Shown: positions 1 through 11,674 of the stretch, one piece after another
Layout: every line of letters starts with the position of its first letter
How positions within the stretch are numbered: position 1 is the first letter of the stretch
From: Imbricaverruca yamaguchii
Lineage: Eukaryota; Arthropoda; Thecostraca; Neoverrucidae
Length of the DNA: 64,000 nt
Direction: 5' to 3'
NCBI GenBank assembly: GCA_034440575.1
Contig: JAOTOL010001659.1
Location: 4,185,001 to 4,249,000, forward strand
Position numbers and translations under genes: made by a program
Notes under the pieces: model-generated
Seen by the model: the letters and a program-made list of their open reading frames with translations, nothing else
Database searches by the model: none
What the model was told of the DNA's origin: nothing

Positions 1-2912
1 GTAGTTCAAGGAGACAGAGTGATAGTTCATCTAGTGATAAAAGAACTCAGTATGAAAAAGCCAAAGGTGGTTTTGGAGCATTTGTTAAGTGTATGATGTT
101 TAATGCTCAGAGTATCCGATCCATATTTGATGAGTTTAAGTGTTATGTTGCTGAGGAGGAACCAGATTTTGTTTGCATTGCGGAGGCATGAGTCAGTGAA
201 GGGTATTTTGGAGATAACTTGCAGGACTATGAGCTCCAGGGATACAATATGTTTTGGTGCAATAGGGGTCCAGCAGTGAAGGGGGGGTGGTGTAATGCTT
301 TATGTGAATAGCTTATTCAGTTCTGAAAATGTAGCAGGTAGGGATAAAAATGTGTCTGCTGAGTCCATTTGGCTTGATGTCGCTGTGGGAAAAGGCAGTA
401 ACAATACACTGAGGATAGGAGCTTTCTACCGATCAGGAACCCTGCCACATGCTCATCAACTGGAGCTTGTTGAGGTGATTTGTGTGGAAATCAGTAGAAA
501 CTTTCAGAGGAAGTGCCTTATTCTTGGTGATTTTAATCCAAAAGATATGAAAATGTTGGTGTTGGCTCCCCATTATCCAAAATGTTTATGAAATGCCTTG
601 AAGAGAACCTATTCTTACACCAGTTTGTATCAGAACCTACCAGGCATGGCTCATTCTAGGACCTTGTATTCTCAGATTTAAGTGACTTGGTTCAAGACAT
701 GACTGTAGGAGAAACTCTGGGAAGAAGTGACCATATCATAGTTAGATTCAAGGCACAAGTAGTGGAAATTACTAAGGATAATTTGGTATAGGTTCCAAAC
801 TTCAACAGAGCAGACTTTGACTGCATGAGAGCGGCTTAAAGTGCCATCAGATTGGAAGAATAATTATCCAATTTAAATGCCTGTGAAATGTATAAAAAAT
901 TCAAACCTTACTTGAATGAAATTCAGATTAGGCATGTCCCCCAAAAGCAAAGACGCAAAAGAAGGATAGGAAAGCCAGCATGGTTTACACCTGACTTGAT
1001 AAAAGCAATTAAGGCTAAGAAAACTGCATTTAGAGTGCTTAAGGAAGCTTCAAATATCGTAAATCTAAAGGCGTATCGAAAAGCTAGGGACACTGTGAAG
1101 CAAAAAACCAGAGCAGCAAAGCGAGCAAAAGAACTGGATTTAGCTACGAACTGTAATGGAGACAGCACAAAGTTTTGTAGTTTCTATAAGCTGAGTAAAG
1201 TTTCTAGCACAATTGGTCCACTGGAAATAAATGTGACTATTTTGGGTGAGGATAGTGAGATGGTTGAGGAGCTGAGCAAGTAGTTTAAATCATTGTTTAC
1301 ATTGGAAGATCTGACCAATCTGCCGACCCTACACCATAGTTCAGTGACATGTGATCGGATAAATGATGTTGATTTCATTGATAGTGATATTGTTTTCAAT
1401 CATATCAGGAAAATAAAGCCAAACAAGGCGGCAGGACCTGATGAAATTTATGCTAGGGTATTGCGGGAAGCTGAAAAGGAACTGGCATTTCCACTTAGCA
1501 TAATATTTTGTAGATGTTTCACAAAATGAAATTCCAACAGATTGGAAAATGGCAAATGTAGTTCCTATTTTCAAGAAAGGAGAAAGAGGGAAAGTTTAAA
1601 ACTATAGGCCAGTAAGTCTCGCATCCCTAGTCTGCAAGGTACTCAGAATCAATTATCAAGGATAGAATAGTTTGTTATCTGGAAGGAAACAGATTGATTC
1701 AAGATACCTAACATGGGTTTAGGAAAGGGCGATCGTGTCTCACAAATCTCTTGGACTTTTTTAACTTCGCCACAGAACAATTTGATCAGGGAAATCAGGT
1801 TGATGTAGCATATCTTGACTTTAGTAAAGCCTTTGACAAGGTACCCCATAAACGGTTAATGATGCAGCTTCAGGCCCATGGTATTGCAGATAGCGTCTTA
1901 AAATGGGTAGAGTTGTGGCTTTCAGATAGACAACAAAGATTGATGCTAAATGGTACAAAGTCATCATGGCAAAATCTTTTTAGTGGAGTCTCCCAGTTGT
2001 CAGTACTAGGGCCACTACTGTTCATTATATCTGAAAATAGCATTGAAAGTGGCCTAAGCAGCAACGTTTTGAAATTTGCTGATGATTTGAAGGTCTTCAG
2101 GGATAACAGGTCAAAATGAGCATATCTCGTTGCAAAAAGACTTCGATGAACTTGTGAAGTGGTCCGAAGAATGGCAAATGAATTTTTATTTCGATAAGTG
2201 CAAAATCATGCATATAGGTAGGTAGCATGTGAAGGCTCCATACTTGATGGGTGCCAAGTACTATCAGTGACTCAACAGGAGAAGCATTTAGGTGTTATTC
2301 TAAACACAAAATTGTGGCATCGGAATAGACCAAGGAAGCCAGGAAGAAGGCACTGAGAATGGGACAATGAATATATAGGGGCAATAAATAGGAATGTATC
2401 ATACAGAAGTGAGGTCATTTGGAAGCTTTACTGTGCATATGTCAGGCCACATTTGGAATACTGCATCCAAGCTTGGTCTCCTGGCCATGACAAAGATTGT
2501 TGGTTTTTAGAGAGAGTACAAGAGAGGGCTACAAAAAATGGTTAATGGTATGAGCAACATGGCATATGAGGAAAGACTGAAGAAATTGAATATGTTTTCA
2601 CTTAGATATAAAAGGCTGAGAGGAGATCTCATCGAGGTCGTTAAATTTGTCCATGGTCTGGAGAGGGGATATCTTCGGGACATGTTTTAATTGAACAGAA
2701 ATGATGCCATTAGTGGTCATCAATTCAAAATTAAAGTTAACCACAGCAGAACAAGGTTAAGACAGTCTTTCTTCACCAACGGGGTAGTAGAACACTGGAA
2801 CCAGCTGTCAGAAACCATTGTAAGTAGCAGCACATTGAACATCTTTAAAAACAGCATAGACAATCATCATAAGAATAGAGGGCTTGCTTTTCAGTATTAC
2901 AGGGAGGGATGA
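1..2912 (+). pseudogene. Decayed CR1-like non-LTR retrotransposon (endonuclease + reverse transcriptase)
   Basis: Degenerate ORF2 of a LINE, read by switching frames around several stops and frameshifts. Near 90-190 an endonuclease start is visible (NAQSIR, then a PDFVCIAEA-like stretch). At 420-545 come GAFYRS and LGDFN, and at 660-760 the endonuclease end with GRSDH. RT follows: NKAAGPDEI at about 1420-1450, YRPVSL at 1600, YLDFSKAFDKVPHKRL at 1810-1860, a VLGPLLFII-like block near 2000-2030 and the catalytic box as FADD near 2080. The C-terminal CR1-type tail includes AYVRPHLEYC near 2430-2465 and a block ending HWNQL at 2690-2900. In active relatives the endonuclease nicks the target and RT primes on it; here stops at many points make it non-functional. 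It is truncated by the window start. CR1/Rex clade versus another Jockey-group clade cannot be settled by eye. Confidence 0.9.
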
Positions 2913-4240
2913 TCGACGGATTTGGTGGGCAACTGGTTGCGTGTACAGAGTGCAACCAAGAAGGACCCTTGTGGTTCATAGTTTCACTAATCTTTTATAT
3001 CTTTTATGTCTTTATGTCTGTCTCTCCGCTTGTCTGTCTGTCTCTCCAACCCTCTCCCCTCCACCTCTTTCCTTGAGTATTATGTTATCACATCAATAAA
3101 TCAAATTCTCTATTTATGTGCATCAGTTAAGGTTGAAGCTAGTCATGATCACGTTCGCCGGGATGGGGTGATCTTTCGAGAGCCTTTGCCGCTCACGTGG
3201 TCAATCTTGAACCTGCTTGACATAGCCATGTGGCGTGTCGTGACCTGACCTTAGGAGTATCGGATGTAAAACAAATGTTCATGTTTTGCTTCAAAGAACC
3301 CCAGGCATAGATATTCGCATGTTTATAGCATTCCTCAAATTGAAGGTCAAGGAAACCGGACTGATCTAGTGTGATGTGTATGGACCTCATCGTGACCTAA
3401 AGTGAAGAAACAAGTTGAAATATGAGCTCTAAGGTATATTGACTTGTCAATTACATTTCGCCTGTTTCTCTAGCATGCATAGTTGATTATTTGGTTTTCA
3501 AGCCTGGTTCTCACCCGAGATTGCCTATCCTGCCTTGACCTTTCTTCACGATTCACCCATATTTGTTTTTGAAAATCAATGCTAAACGCATACAAAGGTT
3601 GTCTACTTTTATCATCTTCCAAGGATGTAAATAGTTTCGTGTTTTAACCTTATATGACCTGTGGTGGCTTGATCATCGGCTAAAGCGCAAATCCAACGCA
3701 TGCTTCTGTTTCTCCGTGACCAGAGATTTCTAACAATGTTTTGAATTTTCTCTTAGCTTACACAGATCTGAATTAATTATTGGCGGGACTTTCGAGACGC
3801 CCCTCTATGCTCGACCCCGGAGGCAAAGGTGGATTTTCGATCCCTTGACAGCTGTTTGTATTTAGTCTTTCAAAATCAAGCCATGTATTTACCAGGGCCA
3901 GCTCCTCGGAGGGGGCTTTGGGACCGAAATTATGGCACCTTCGCCGTTGTTGAGTTCAAAGTCATGTCACGTATTGCTATATCTACCACTGCGCTATGCG
4001 GAAGAGTAATATACGATTGGCTGCTGCTGAGACACCTTGGGCTTGTCTATGTAAAGCTTGAATATTCAGTAGCTTGTACAAGCAGCATAATTTTTGCTGT
4101 CGCATTTCCGCTTATTTTCATCACAAGTGCATCCAAATGTACTCTCAATCTTTGCTAAAGAAAATATGTATTTCGGGATGAACAAACCGGCTAGTTTGTT
4201 TTCATGGTGGTCGCATTGGTGATCGACAGTCACTAATCAG
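2913..4240. other. Unrecognised AT-leaning DNA; short pyrimidine-rich stretch
   Basis: Follows the LINE 3' end. A TC-rich stretch (about 3000-3075) may be the LINE tail or flanking simple sequence. A 109-codon open frame at 3829-4158 has no recognisable domain. No gene, RNA or repeat boundary could be supported. Confidence 0.5.
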
Positions 4241-4243
4241 CAA

Positions 4244-4670
4244 TCACATGGCGAAAGCGAAACCACAATTTCCCGTCGTGGGACCGCATCTGCCGCACAC
4301 CATCAACTCGTCACCGACATCTGGTTGTGTTCCGCCAGACTGGATAACAGCACGCTTCGGCCCGCAGTAGAAAGCCCGCAGTGTCGCCGGAGTGCGCAAT
4401 TGTCTGCCAATCTCCGTCCGGTTGACAGTTGAGAAGCTTGCCGAACGTGTTGTCTGCACCCAACTAAGCCGACACTTCGAACATCGTTACCTCATCCCAC
4501 AAGAGCACCACACGTTCAGAAGACACCGCAACACCAAGACGGCCATACTGAAAGTGACCTACCACATATCCGCACAGATCCAGAACGGAAAAATGCGCAC
4601 ACTATCAAAGCAAAACAGGCACCTCCAAAGCCTTCGATACCAACCGCCACACTTGCCTCCTTGACAAGAC
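4244..4670 (+). pseudogene. Jockey-type RT fragment (5' segment of broken element)
   Basis: Frame-shifted RT remnant. Around 4330-4420 it reads like the conserved stretch VPPDW...PISV, followed by KLAERVV, HFE, LIPQEH and FRRHRNTKTA (the region normally FRxxxST in RT domain 2), up to about 4600. Stops separate the blocks. Its apparent continuation is at 5040-5530, so the element seems to be interrupted by the segment in between. It is non-functional. Confidence 0.75.
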
Positions 4671-4714
4671 GAGCTAGCTGAGTGCGAGCGGACTGGACTG
4701 GTTCACAGATTCGT

Positions 4715-5035
4715 CATTCAACAGGACGCAGACATAGACAAAGACACAGACACAGACACAGACACAGACACAGACATAAACTTTTTATTGAGGTAAACTA
4801 CAATGGGCTTGAGGCTATTGTAACCTCGCGTCAATTAAACAAAACGGCAGAGCAGGAAAGTTCAAATTTACAAAACATCTAAACCGGTGGTCATACATGT
4901 CATAATAAAAAGAAAAGAAGAAATAAAAGAAAATGCATTGGCACGAGCATCAAATCAATCCGGCACAGGCGGCACGTTGGACAGGTGCCGCCGTAGGTGG
5001 CGTCCGAAGATCGGCACGGGAAGCCCGCACCAGTT
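4715..5035 (-). mobile_element. Probable insertion with (GTGTCT)n tail on the minus strand
   Basis: Sits between the two halves of an RT pseudogene. Its plus-strand left end is a CAGACA-type hexanucleotide run at about 4733-4776. On the minus strand this is an AATAAA-like signal followed by (GTGTCT)n, the way some non-LTR elements or SINEs end in a simple-repeat tail. The right boundary is estimated from where RT similarity resumes; no target-site duplication was identified. The insertion reading is inference; local rearrangement is an alternative. Confidence 0.4.
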
Positions 5036-5039
5036 CGGG

Positions 5040-5535
5040 TACAGTGAGTTGAACATAAGTGGTGCTCTGGAGTTAAAACGCCTCTTCCCCATCTCGGTGT
5101 GGGACCGGCAGGCATACGAACTGCAACAGGACACAGAAATTCACTGACAGCTCTCAGGTGCTGGCGACCGCCCACGGTGTGCTGCGGGGGTCCGTTCTGG
5201 GGCCTCTGTTGTTCCGGTGCTCACCTGCGACCCGCCGGCTCACGTTCCAAACGCCGAACTAGTCGCCTGTGCAGACAACGTGCTGTTTGTGCACATTAAC
5301 TCGCCAGACACCCCCATCGACCTGAGCACGGCCACCGGTGTGTCCCTCGGTTCAAAGTTGCGGTGGTTCTATTTGAACCAGCTCAAGCTGAACCCGAAGA
5401 AGACCCAATTGCTGCTGGTCAGATCCACAGGGCGACAGCCGAAAGACACCAGATGATTTCACCGTCTATATGGGAGGCACACCGATGAAGCCTACTGCCA
5501 GAGGTGTAAAACTGGCCAGCCTGTCACCTGCTGAA
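5040..5535 (+). pseudogene. Jockey-type RT fragment (catalytic segment, mutated)
   Basis: Continues the element seen at 4244-4670. After an RSGASV-like block (normally GVPQGSVLGP) it reads CDPPAHVPNAELVA, then CADN in place of the catalytic YADD. This is followed by RWFYLNQLKLNPKKTQLLLV, the domain after the active site, and a frame-shifted GGTP segment near 5470. Loss of the aspartate pair and several frameshifts show it is dead. Confidence 0.8.
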
Positions 5536-5539
5536 ACGG

Positions 5540-7030
5540 TTGCTGTCACAGGTGGCGTGGAATTGAATTCAATTTTTTTCGACATGCTGTGATGAACATA
5601 ATTCCCTTTTTCTGTTCTAGTGGATAGATGGCATGCATTCAACTGGAGCGTATGATTTTGCAATGTATTATTGCGACAGCTACTGGAGCACAAACACAAC
5701 ACCATGATACAACCCTGTAGCCGAGCATGGCGTAAGTTTCTATGAACGACGTGCATAGCCTCCGTGTACCTCATCCCTGACAAACTCAAACCTGTCAAAA
5801 ATACGTTGCATGCTTGAGACTTAAATTTACCAAGATAAATTTCATTCCATTAGATCAATGGCATCAATGGCATGGTATTATAAGTCATATTTTGCATTGG
5901 TATCAGTGAGTTGATAACATCAATGCAACAAGTTCTGTCTGTGTCGAATACTCTGACCCATGAATCAAGCTCATGAAAGTGATAGGGTAAAACTCTTTAA
6001 ACATTAAGTAGACTCAGATTCGAAGAACTGATGCATTTTGGGTGATAGGGATTCTGCAAAATTTGCTAGATATTCCTCGAAATCCGGTATAATAATGTAG
6101 TAATATGTCCCTTTTATGTTCTGCAAAAGAGAATGCTGGCAGCAAAGGTTGTTGTCCCCCTGTAGCACCTCCTAGGCCTATCCCACGGCAACAGTTGTTT
6201 CCTCGAGTGTCGCCTAGTAGAGGGAAGGAGACAGTTCCTAGCAAGGGAAGAAAAGCGTACGAGATGTTCACACCCAGATTGTAGTTTAAATGGCGACTCA
6301 GATTTCACTAACGACGTCAGGATCGGATGCATGGTGGTCAACCCTGCGAGCTGACCAACGATAGCTTCGGAGTGAAAGGAAAATGGGAATCCAGACGCGT
6401 CACTCCAGGAAAGTTATAAACGAAGAGAATGGTAGCATGTTGGTGAAGCTAGCCTTTATGGAGTGATGTACCGAGGAATTGTAAAGGGAAATTCCAGGTG
6501 CAGATTCAGGATTCGGCGAAAGCTGTGGTGTGGTGACGTTGCTGAGTTATTCAAAAAGGTGAAAACTGTTTTGATGTAAGCCATTGTAAACGATTGTCAA
6601 ATGGGGACCGCACTATCCCGGAAGCCGTGGTGGGTGTCAGTCTAAAAAGTGTGGCGACTTAGCATGACGCTGCCCGAACATGATCCTGCCGCGCCCCCAA
6701 CCGTCTCGGCTAATGCCAATATTTAGGATACAATATGGCAAGCGTTGAAATACAAAAGAAATTGTGGTTCATACATTCTGAACCAGTCATCTATGGTTAA
6801 GTTGTCACTGATCGGCACGCCATCCCTATGTGTTGATAAATTAGCGAACCGAGTTTGTCCAGAAACTGTGAAGGAATTATTACCGGAGAGTGAGCATATA
6901 ACAATTGAACAGTGGTAAGATACAATCGTATTGGAGAAGAGCATGCTTTCCCATCGACTAACGATGGCGATGGGAAAGAAGATGTTGGAATTAGTTCAAT
7001 TCCATTCAATGCATTCAATTCAATTAAATC
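5540..7030. other. Unrecognised single-copy DNA
   Basis: No domain, RNA gene or repeat family recognised. An open stretch at about 6110-6285 and another at 6480-6650 give protein-like text, but no family could be named and both are interrupted. The right end (6990-7075) is rich in ATTCA pentamers and contains the palindrome CAATACGATAGTATTG. Confidence 0.4.
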
Positions 7031-7033
7031 CAT

Positions 7034-7225
7034 TCAATACGATAGTATTGGAATCCATTCAATACTATCGTATGATTCTTTCCCGTTAGCGAAGTTGATG
7101 TTTTCCCGTTCATGAACTAGATGCTGGTGCGGAACTTGATCCGATACTTTGCTAAAGTCTATGTAAACTACATTCATCCTGTTTCTACTATCAACTTCCA
7201 CAATTACATGCTCCATGAAGTCCAT
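7034..7225 (-). pseudogene. Reverse transcriptase scrap (LINE, minus strand)
   Basis: A 63-codon frame containing MEHVIVEVDSRNR and then VVYIDFSKVSDQVPHQHLV, a degraded form of the RT domain 3 motif YxDFSKAFDxVPH. No further RT motif is found on either side, so only about 130 bp of a CR1/Jockey-group RT survives. The downstream part runs into AT-rich pentamer sequence. Confidence 0.75.
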
Positions 7226-7229
7226 GGTT

Positions 7230-7800
7230 ATTTAGCCAAGATCTACCAGATGGAAATATATATTGAGTATCTCTTAGTACGCTAATCATATCAAGATGAG
7301 ACTAAGCATTTTCTTCACGGTTTTCCCAGCACATTGCACATTAGTGTGGTTAAGCAGAATAGTCTCTGCAATTTTCTGCAAGCTTTCATTGCCGTTTAAA
7401 AATCGCTGCATTTAAAGTACTTCAAGCATCAAGTTCTTCAGCCCACGTGCAATTCATTAGTACTTTGCCCAATGTGATGCCGAAGCATTCTTGGCACACC
7501 TGATCCACTCCACTTCACTACACCTGCCGAGCCATGAGATGAAAAATTGCGCTCCTCACTCACGCTTGCACGTGACCTCGATTTGTCACGTAGAATGCGC
7601 CTCCCGTAAATTGTACGAATGTGTAGAAATATTGATCGGCTCGTTGCACAATTTCTCAAGCCTCTGACATTTAGTGACACCACAGAAGCTTTCTCCAAGT
7701 CATTCGGGGCCATTTGGTGTTGATAATATTACTAATGCAACCATACTGGGTAATGATGTATGGGTAAAGCACGCAATGTTCGACCAATTCTACCGAGCCG
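7230..7800. other. Unrecognised DNA before 31-bp array
   Basis: Contains no supported gene, RNA or repeat. Open frames are short and without recognisable motifs. Confidence 0.4.
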
Positions 7801-7802
7801 AA

Positions 7803-8075
7803 GCGGATCCGGCTCCCGACAGTGACACACGTCGCGGATCCGGCTCCCGACAGTGACACATGTCGCGGATCCGGCTCCCGACAGTGACACATGTCGTGGA
7901 TCCGGCTCCCGACAGTGACACACGTCGCGGATCCGGCTCCCGACAGTGACACATGTCGCGGATCCGGCTCCCGACAGTGACACATGTCGCGGATCCGGCT
8001 CCCGACAGTGACACATGTCGCGGATCCGGCTCCCGACAGTGACACATGTCGCGGATCCAGCCTCCCGACAATAGC
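7803..8075 (+). repeat. 31-bp minisatellite, about 9 copies
   Basis: Unit carries GGATCCGGCTCCCGACAG followed by TGACACATGTCGC. Copies are almost identical apart from an ACACG/ACATG variant and decay in the last copy. The unit is not a multiple of three, so all frames rotate through it; overlapping open frames here are by-products. Confidence 0.95.
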
Positions 8076-8079
8076 ACAC

Positions 8080-8960
8080 GGCTCGAAGACGGCTGATGCC
8101 TAGTAAGTCTCACATATTCCCCTTTCCGATTTTGCACGATGCTCGCTTTGAGCAAACCATTCTGTTCGCTTCCTTCAGTCTCCTGATCATTGTGCCCAGC
8201 CCGGCGTACGACTAGCACAGGCACCCCGATGCACCCTTCCCCTGCCCCTTCCCCTCCCCTACTTCACGTGCCCTTGACCATGTCCCGAAACCCATCAAGT
8301 CACTCCGTCCTCAGCAAGCCCCAGACGACGGAGCAGATCAGGATGCGCCATCGACACAAACAAACGACTGCCACACAATGACACCTAATGAGGCCGCAGG
8401 CAGACTCGGCCATGCACGAGTCGGGACGAGCTGCCCACCAGGATCGCCGGAGCCGCGCAGGAGTCGCAGGCGAGCCACTGGGTCCGGGGAGTTCACGTCT
8501 CGGCGCGCTGTCCACCGTCCGCGACAGAGCAGACGTAGCGTGGCACACGCATAAATGTAGCACAATGCCGGTCAGTGATCATCGATGGCAGTTATGCATT
8601 CTACAGACTCGTAGCCAAGCGAAGTACTACTGCAGCTTGAAACGATTTTGGAATGACACACCTGACTATCCCAAAAGATGATATGCGCCTTCTGCATTTT
8701 ACGTTTTTCAAGCACCGTTCACGAAAAGTCTATTGGACATTAGACCATTCAAGTCGATTCACCAAGAGGATCGCATTTGAATAAAATCCGAGCATTCGGC
8801 TTGTGTACACTGATTACCGATCCGATCACCTTAGTATGTTCTCACACAATAACTTTCTAATCAAAGCATGCAACTGTGAAACATGCCTAAACGAGTGGAC
8901 AGAAAAGCGGCACGATGCTCTGAAAAGCGGAAAAGTGTTGGCACTGGCACGATGCTCTGG
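8080..8960. other. Unrecognised, GC-rich then AT-rich
   Basis: About 8400-8530 is CpG-rich with a 97-codon plus-strand open frame (8388-8681). It has no recognised motif and is also partly open on the minus strand. No gene can be supported. Confidence 0.35.
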
Positions 8961-8965
8961 GCAAG

Positions 8966-10291
8966 ATGTCGCCAAATAAGATTAATCGACCTATCGATCT
9001 CCCATGCTGTCCGCCCGGGAGCCTGTCATCGAGCCTGGCAAATCACCTTGGTGCTGACAACATACAATCATCCCGGCTTCGTTCTGTTAAGAGCGCGAGC
9101 CACCGCCATTCTCCAGCGGGGCAGACGGATACGATCCACCCGGCCCCAACCGTCACTCAGTTCGTCCCGGCGGGAGCATTCCGCCCCAGAGTAGACTCTG
9201 TCAGCCGTCCAACATTCCGCCCCAGAGTAGACTCTGTCAGCCGTCCAACATTCCGCCCCAGAGTAGACTCTGTCAGCCGTCCAACATTCCGCCCCAGAGT
9301 AGACTCTGTCAGCCGTCCAACATTCCGCCCCAGAGTAGACTCTGTCAGCCGTCCAACATTCCGCCCCAGAGTAGACTCTGTCAGCCGTCAAACAGTCTGC
9401 CCCAGAGTAGACTCTGTCAGCCGTCCAACATTCCGCCCCAGAGTAGACTCTGTCAGCCGTCAAACAGTCTGCCCCAGAGTAGACTCTGTCAGCCGTCCAA
9501 CATTCCGCCCCAGAGTAGACTCTCTCAGCCGTCCAACAGTCCGCCCCAGAGTAGACTCTGTCAGCCGCCCAACAGTCCGCCCCAGAGTAGACTCTCTCAG
9601 TCGCCCAACAGTCCGCCCCAGAGTAGACTGTCAGCCGTCCAACAGTCCGCCCCAGAGTAGACTCTCTCAGCCGTCCAACAGTCCGCCCCAGAGTAGACTC
9701 TGTCAGCCGTCCAACAGTCCGCCCCAGAGTAGACTCTGTCAGCCGTCCAACATTCCGCCCCAGAGTAGACTTTCTCAGCAGTCCAACAGTCCGTCCCAGA
9801 GTAGACTCTGTCAGCCGTCCAATAGTCCGCCCCAGAGTAGACTTTCTCAGCCGTCCAACAGTCCGTCCCAGAGTAGACTCTGTCAGCCGTCCAACAGTCC
9901 GCCCCAGAGTAGACTCTGTCAGCCGTCCAACAGTCCGCCCCAGAGTAGACTTTCTCAGCCGCCCAACAGTCCGCCCCAGAGTCGACGGCCCCTCGGGAGA
10001 AGCATGTCGCGCACGATTAGACAACCCCGCGTGGACAGGCGACCACGGGAGACGACAACTCCACCCGTTAGACCAAAAAATCAGAGGCGCAGCCAGGTCA
10101 GACCGCGAGAGGCTGCAGCAGCCGTGGTGGCAGCTCTCCTCCGGCAGTCTAGCACCCACACGGGTGCGGGGGTGAGGACGGCATTCTACAATCGTGCGAT
10201 GCCCGACCAGCCGCAGGACGAGGCAGCCGTGGAAGAAGGGGTCCGCCTAGAATCCGTCGCAGAGCGTCCCGGTCCGGCACGCGGATGTTGA
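8966..10291 (+). CDS. Long open frame through a 36-bp array (doubtful)
   Basis: A 441-codon ATG frame spanning unique DNA on both sides of the array at 9178-9985. The middle is an imperfect 12-residue repeat (core RVDSVSRP); after a 2-bp deletion near 9627 the frame switches to a second repeat text (core SPPQSRL). The C-terminal ~100 residues are Arg/Pro rich. Against coding: the minus strand is open over the same span (9068-10159), the deletion changes the repeat frame without producing a stop, and no domain is recognisable. A repeat whose unit is a multiple of three gives such frames for free. Confidence 0.15.
   Translation: MSPNKINRPIDLPCCPPGSLSSSLANHLGADNIQSSRLRSVKSASHRHSPAGQTDTIHPAPTVTQFVPAGAFRPRVDSVSRPTFRPRVDSVSRPTFRPRVDSVSRPTFRPRVDSVSRPTFRPRVDSVSRPTFRPRVDSVSRQTVCPRVDSVSRPTFRPRVDSVSRQTVCPRVDSVSRPTFRPRVDSLSRPTVRPRVDSVSRPTVRPRVDSLSRPTVRPRVDCQPSNSPPQSRLSQPSNSPPQSRLCQPSNSPPQSRLCQPSNIPPQSRLSQQSNSPSQSRLCQPSNSPPQSRLSQPSNSPSQSRLCQPSNSPPQSRLCQPSNSPPQSRLSQPPNSPPQSRRPLGRSMSRTIRQPRVDRRPRETTTPPVRPKNQRRSQVRPREAAAAVVAALLRQSSTHTGAGVRTAFYNRAMPDQPQDEAAVEEGVRLESVAERPGPARGC
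9178..9985 (+). repeat. 36-bp minisatellite, about 22 copies
   Basis: Unit built on CCCCAGAGTAGACTCTGTCA plus GCCGTCCAACATTCCG. Early copies end ACATT and later copies ACAGT, so variants are grouped. A 34-bp copy lies near 9620-9655. AGAGTAGACTCT is an imperfect inverted repeat inside every unit. Confidence 0.95.
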
Positions 10292-10709
10292 CTGTATCCC
10301 TCTCCTTACGACACGGTCCTCCTCGCGAATTCTTCTACGAAACCCTACGACCCTTCATCCACACGTGCAGGCTTAGCCTCGAGGGCCGCGACAGCAGCTG
10401 CGTCGTCTGACGGGACCATCCGCTGGATGGTAGCCTGCGAGGCCCGAATGAACTCGACAGCCGATGCCGCAGGCCCCACGTGTGGCCACCGTGAGAAAGG
10501 ATCAGCGTACCCGATTAACCCGACCTTCGGCGCGGCACTTGTTTCGCTTCTCGAGCCTGGACGCGACAGACCATTTTTCGGGACGGTGACCTGTCGCTTG
10601 CGGCTGTTGATCGTGACGGCACCATGCTCCGTGCCAGTCGTTGCGCAGTCAGCGCAAACTGATTCGTCGACACGGTGGAGGCCCGGTGGAGGTTTTCTGC
10701 ACGTGGCCC
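9990..10709. other. CpG-rich unique DNA, no gene identified
   Basis: Fairly GC-rich single-copy DNA between the 36-bp array and the TTAA element. It has open frames on both strands (10427-10780 plus, 10345-10749 minus) with no recognisable domain. Promoter-like function is possible but unsupported. Confidence 0.3.
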
Positions 10710-11674
10710 TTAACACGCGCCCTGGAGGGCCTCTGAAAATTACGTGCACTGAGGAGGGGCGGATTCCGCCTCCCCTCTAAGATCTCGGCTCTCATTAAGG
10801 CTAGACCAACGAAATTCGTAGGTTGGATGGGCACGATAGTAAACTCTATTGTGTGCAAATTTCGTGACTTTAGGTCAATATCTTCAAGGTCAAATGAGGT
10901 CAAAATTGCAAAATTTTCTGGTTTTGCGTGGCTTGGCTTGTCATTGGTATGGATCGCTGTGATTGTGTTTAAATGTTCCAAAATCGGCATTAATGATGTC
11001 TTGGACATTACTAATGATGCAATGCATGTGCCAGATCCGCCATTTGACCTCAGGTCACCCATATAGAAGCACTTTATCAGGTCATTACCTGCTCCAGTTA
11101 CCGGAACCGGGCTGCCCACCTGACTGCTCCGTTGGGCGGTTCGGCACAATCGGCTTCGCAAAGAAAGGAGTGGAATACATGAATAAAGTATAGAAACACT
11201 TAAGCACACAATGACAAACAGTAGGATGTGTAGGGAGTAACATGCAAAGTGACGTCAATCGCATGACGGTCATTTCCATTTATGACAACATTCCAGTTGA
11301 CCATGCTTGGTTCCATTAGCCTGTCATGATGACCTCGGCGACCTAACATGACTTTTAAATGATATAGCATAACAATATGCATCAAACAAGCCGCTTGTGT
11401 TGTCAAGAACACTTCCCTTTTGCCAATATACGGAAAGCGCATCAGCGCAGATTTTTGTGGTCTGCCACTGCGATTTTTTAAAAACACTTTAACGGCCCAT
11501 AACTTAAAAACTTTTCAGCAGATTTTAATTTGTCTTGATATAATCAATGTGCCGATCATTTCTAAGCAGGTACGGAAAAAATGGCGCATAGCGGCCAGTA
11601 CAATATGGAGTTGTGTACGAAAAATCGGAGGGGTGGGCGGATTTCGCCATCCACCCCACCAGGGCGTGTGTTAA
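10710..11674. mobile_element. TTAA-flanked inverted-repeat element, copy A
   Basis: Begins TTAACACGCGCCCTGGAGG and ends with a near match to its reverse complement followed by TTAA, so it has ~15-19 bp terminal inverted repeats in a TTAA target. The ~965-bp interior matches copy B (14954-15924) along its length and has no transposase frame. TTAA duplication is the hallmark of the piggyBac superfamily, so a non-autonomous piggyBac-like element is the natural reading, though the internal TIR sequence was not matched to a named family. The interior carries several AGGTCA half-sites. Confidence 0.75.
10872..10902 (+). promoter_or_regulatory. Cluster of AGGTCA half-sites (includes DR4)
   Basis: AGGTCA occurs at 10872-10877, 10887-10892 and 10897-10902. 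The last two are a direct repeat with a 4-bp spacer, the geometry bound by some nuclear-receptor heterodimers. A further TGACCT-C-AGGTCA lies at 11045-11057. Only one of the three left sites remains in copy B. Binding is inference. Confidence 0.3.
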
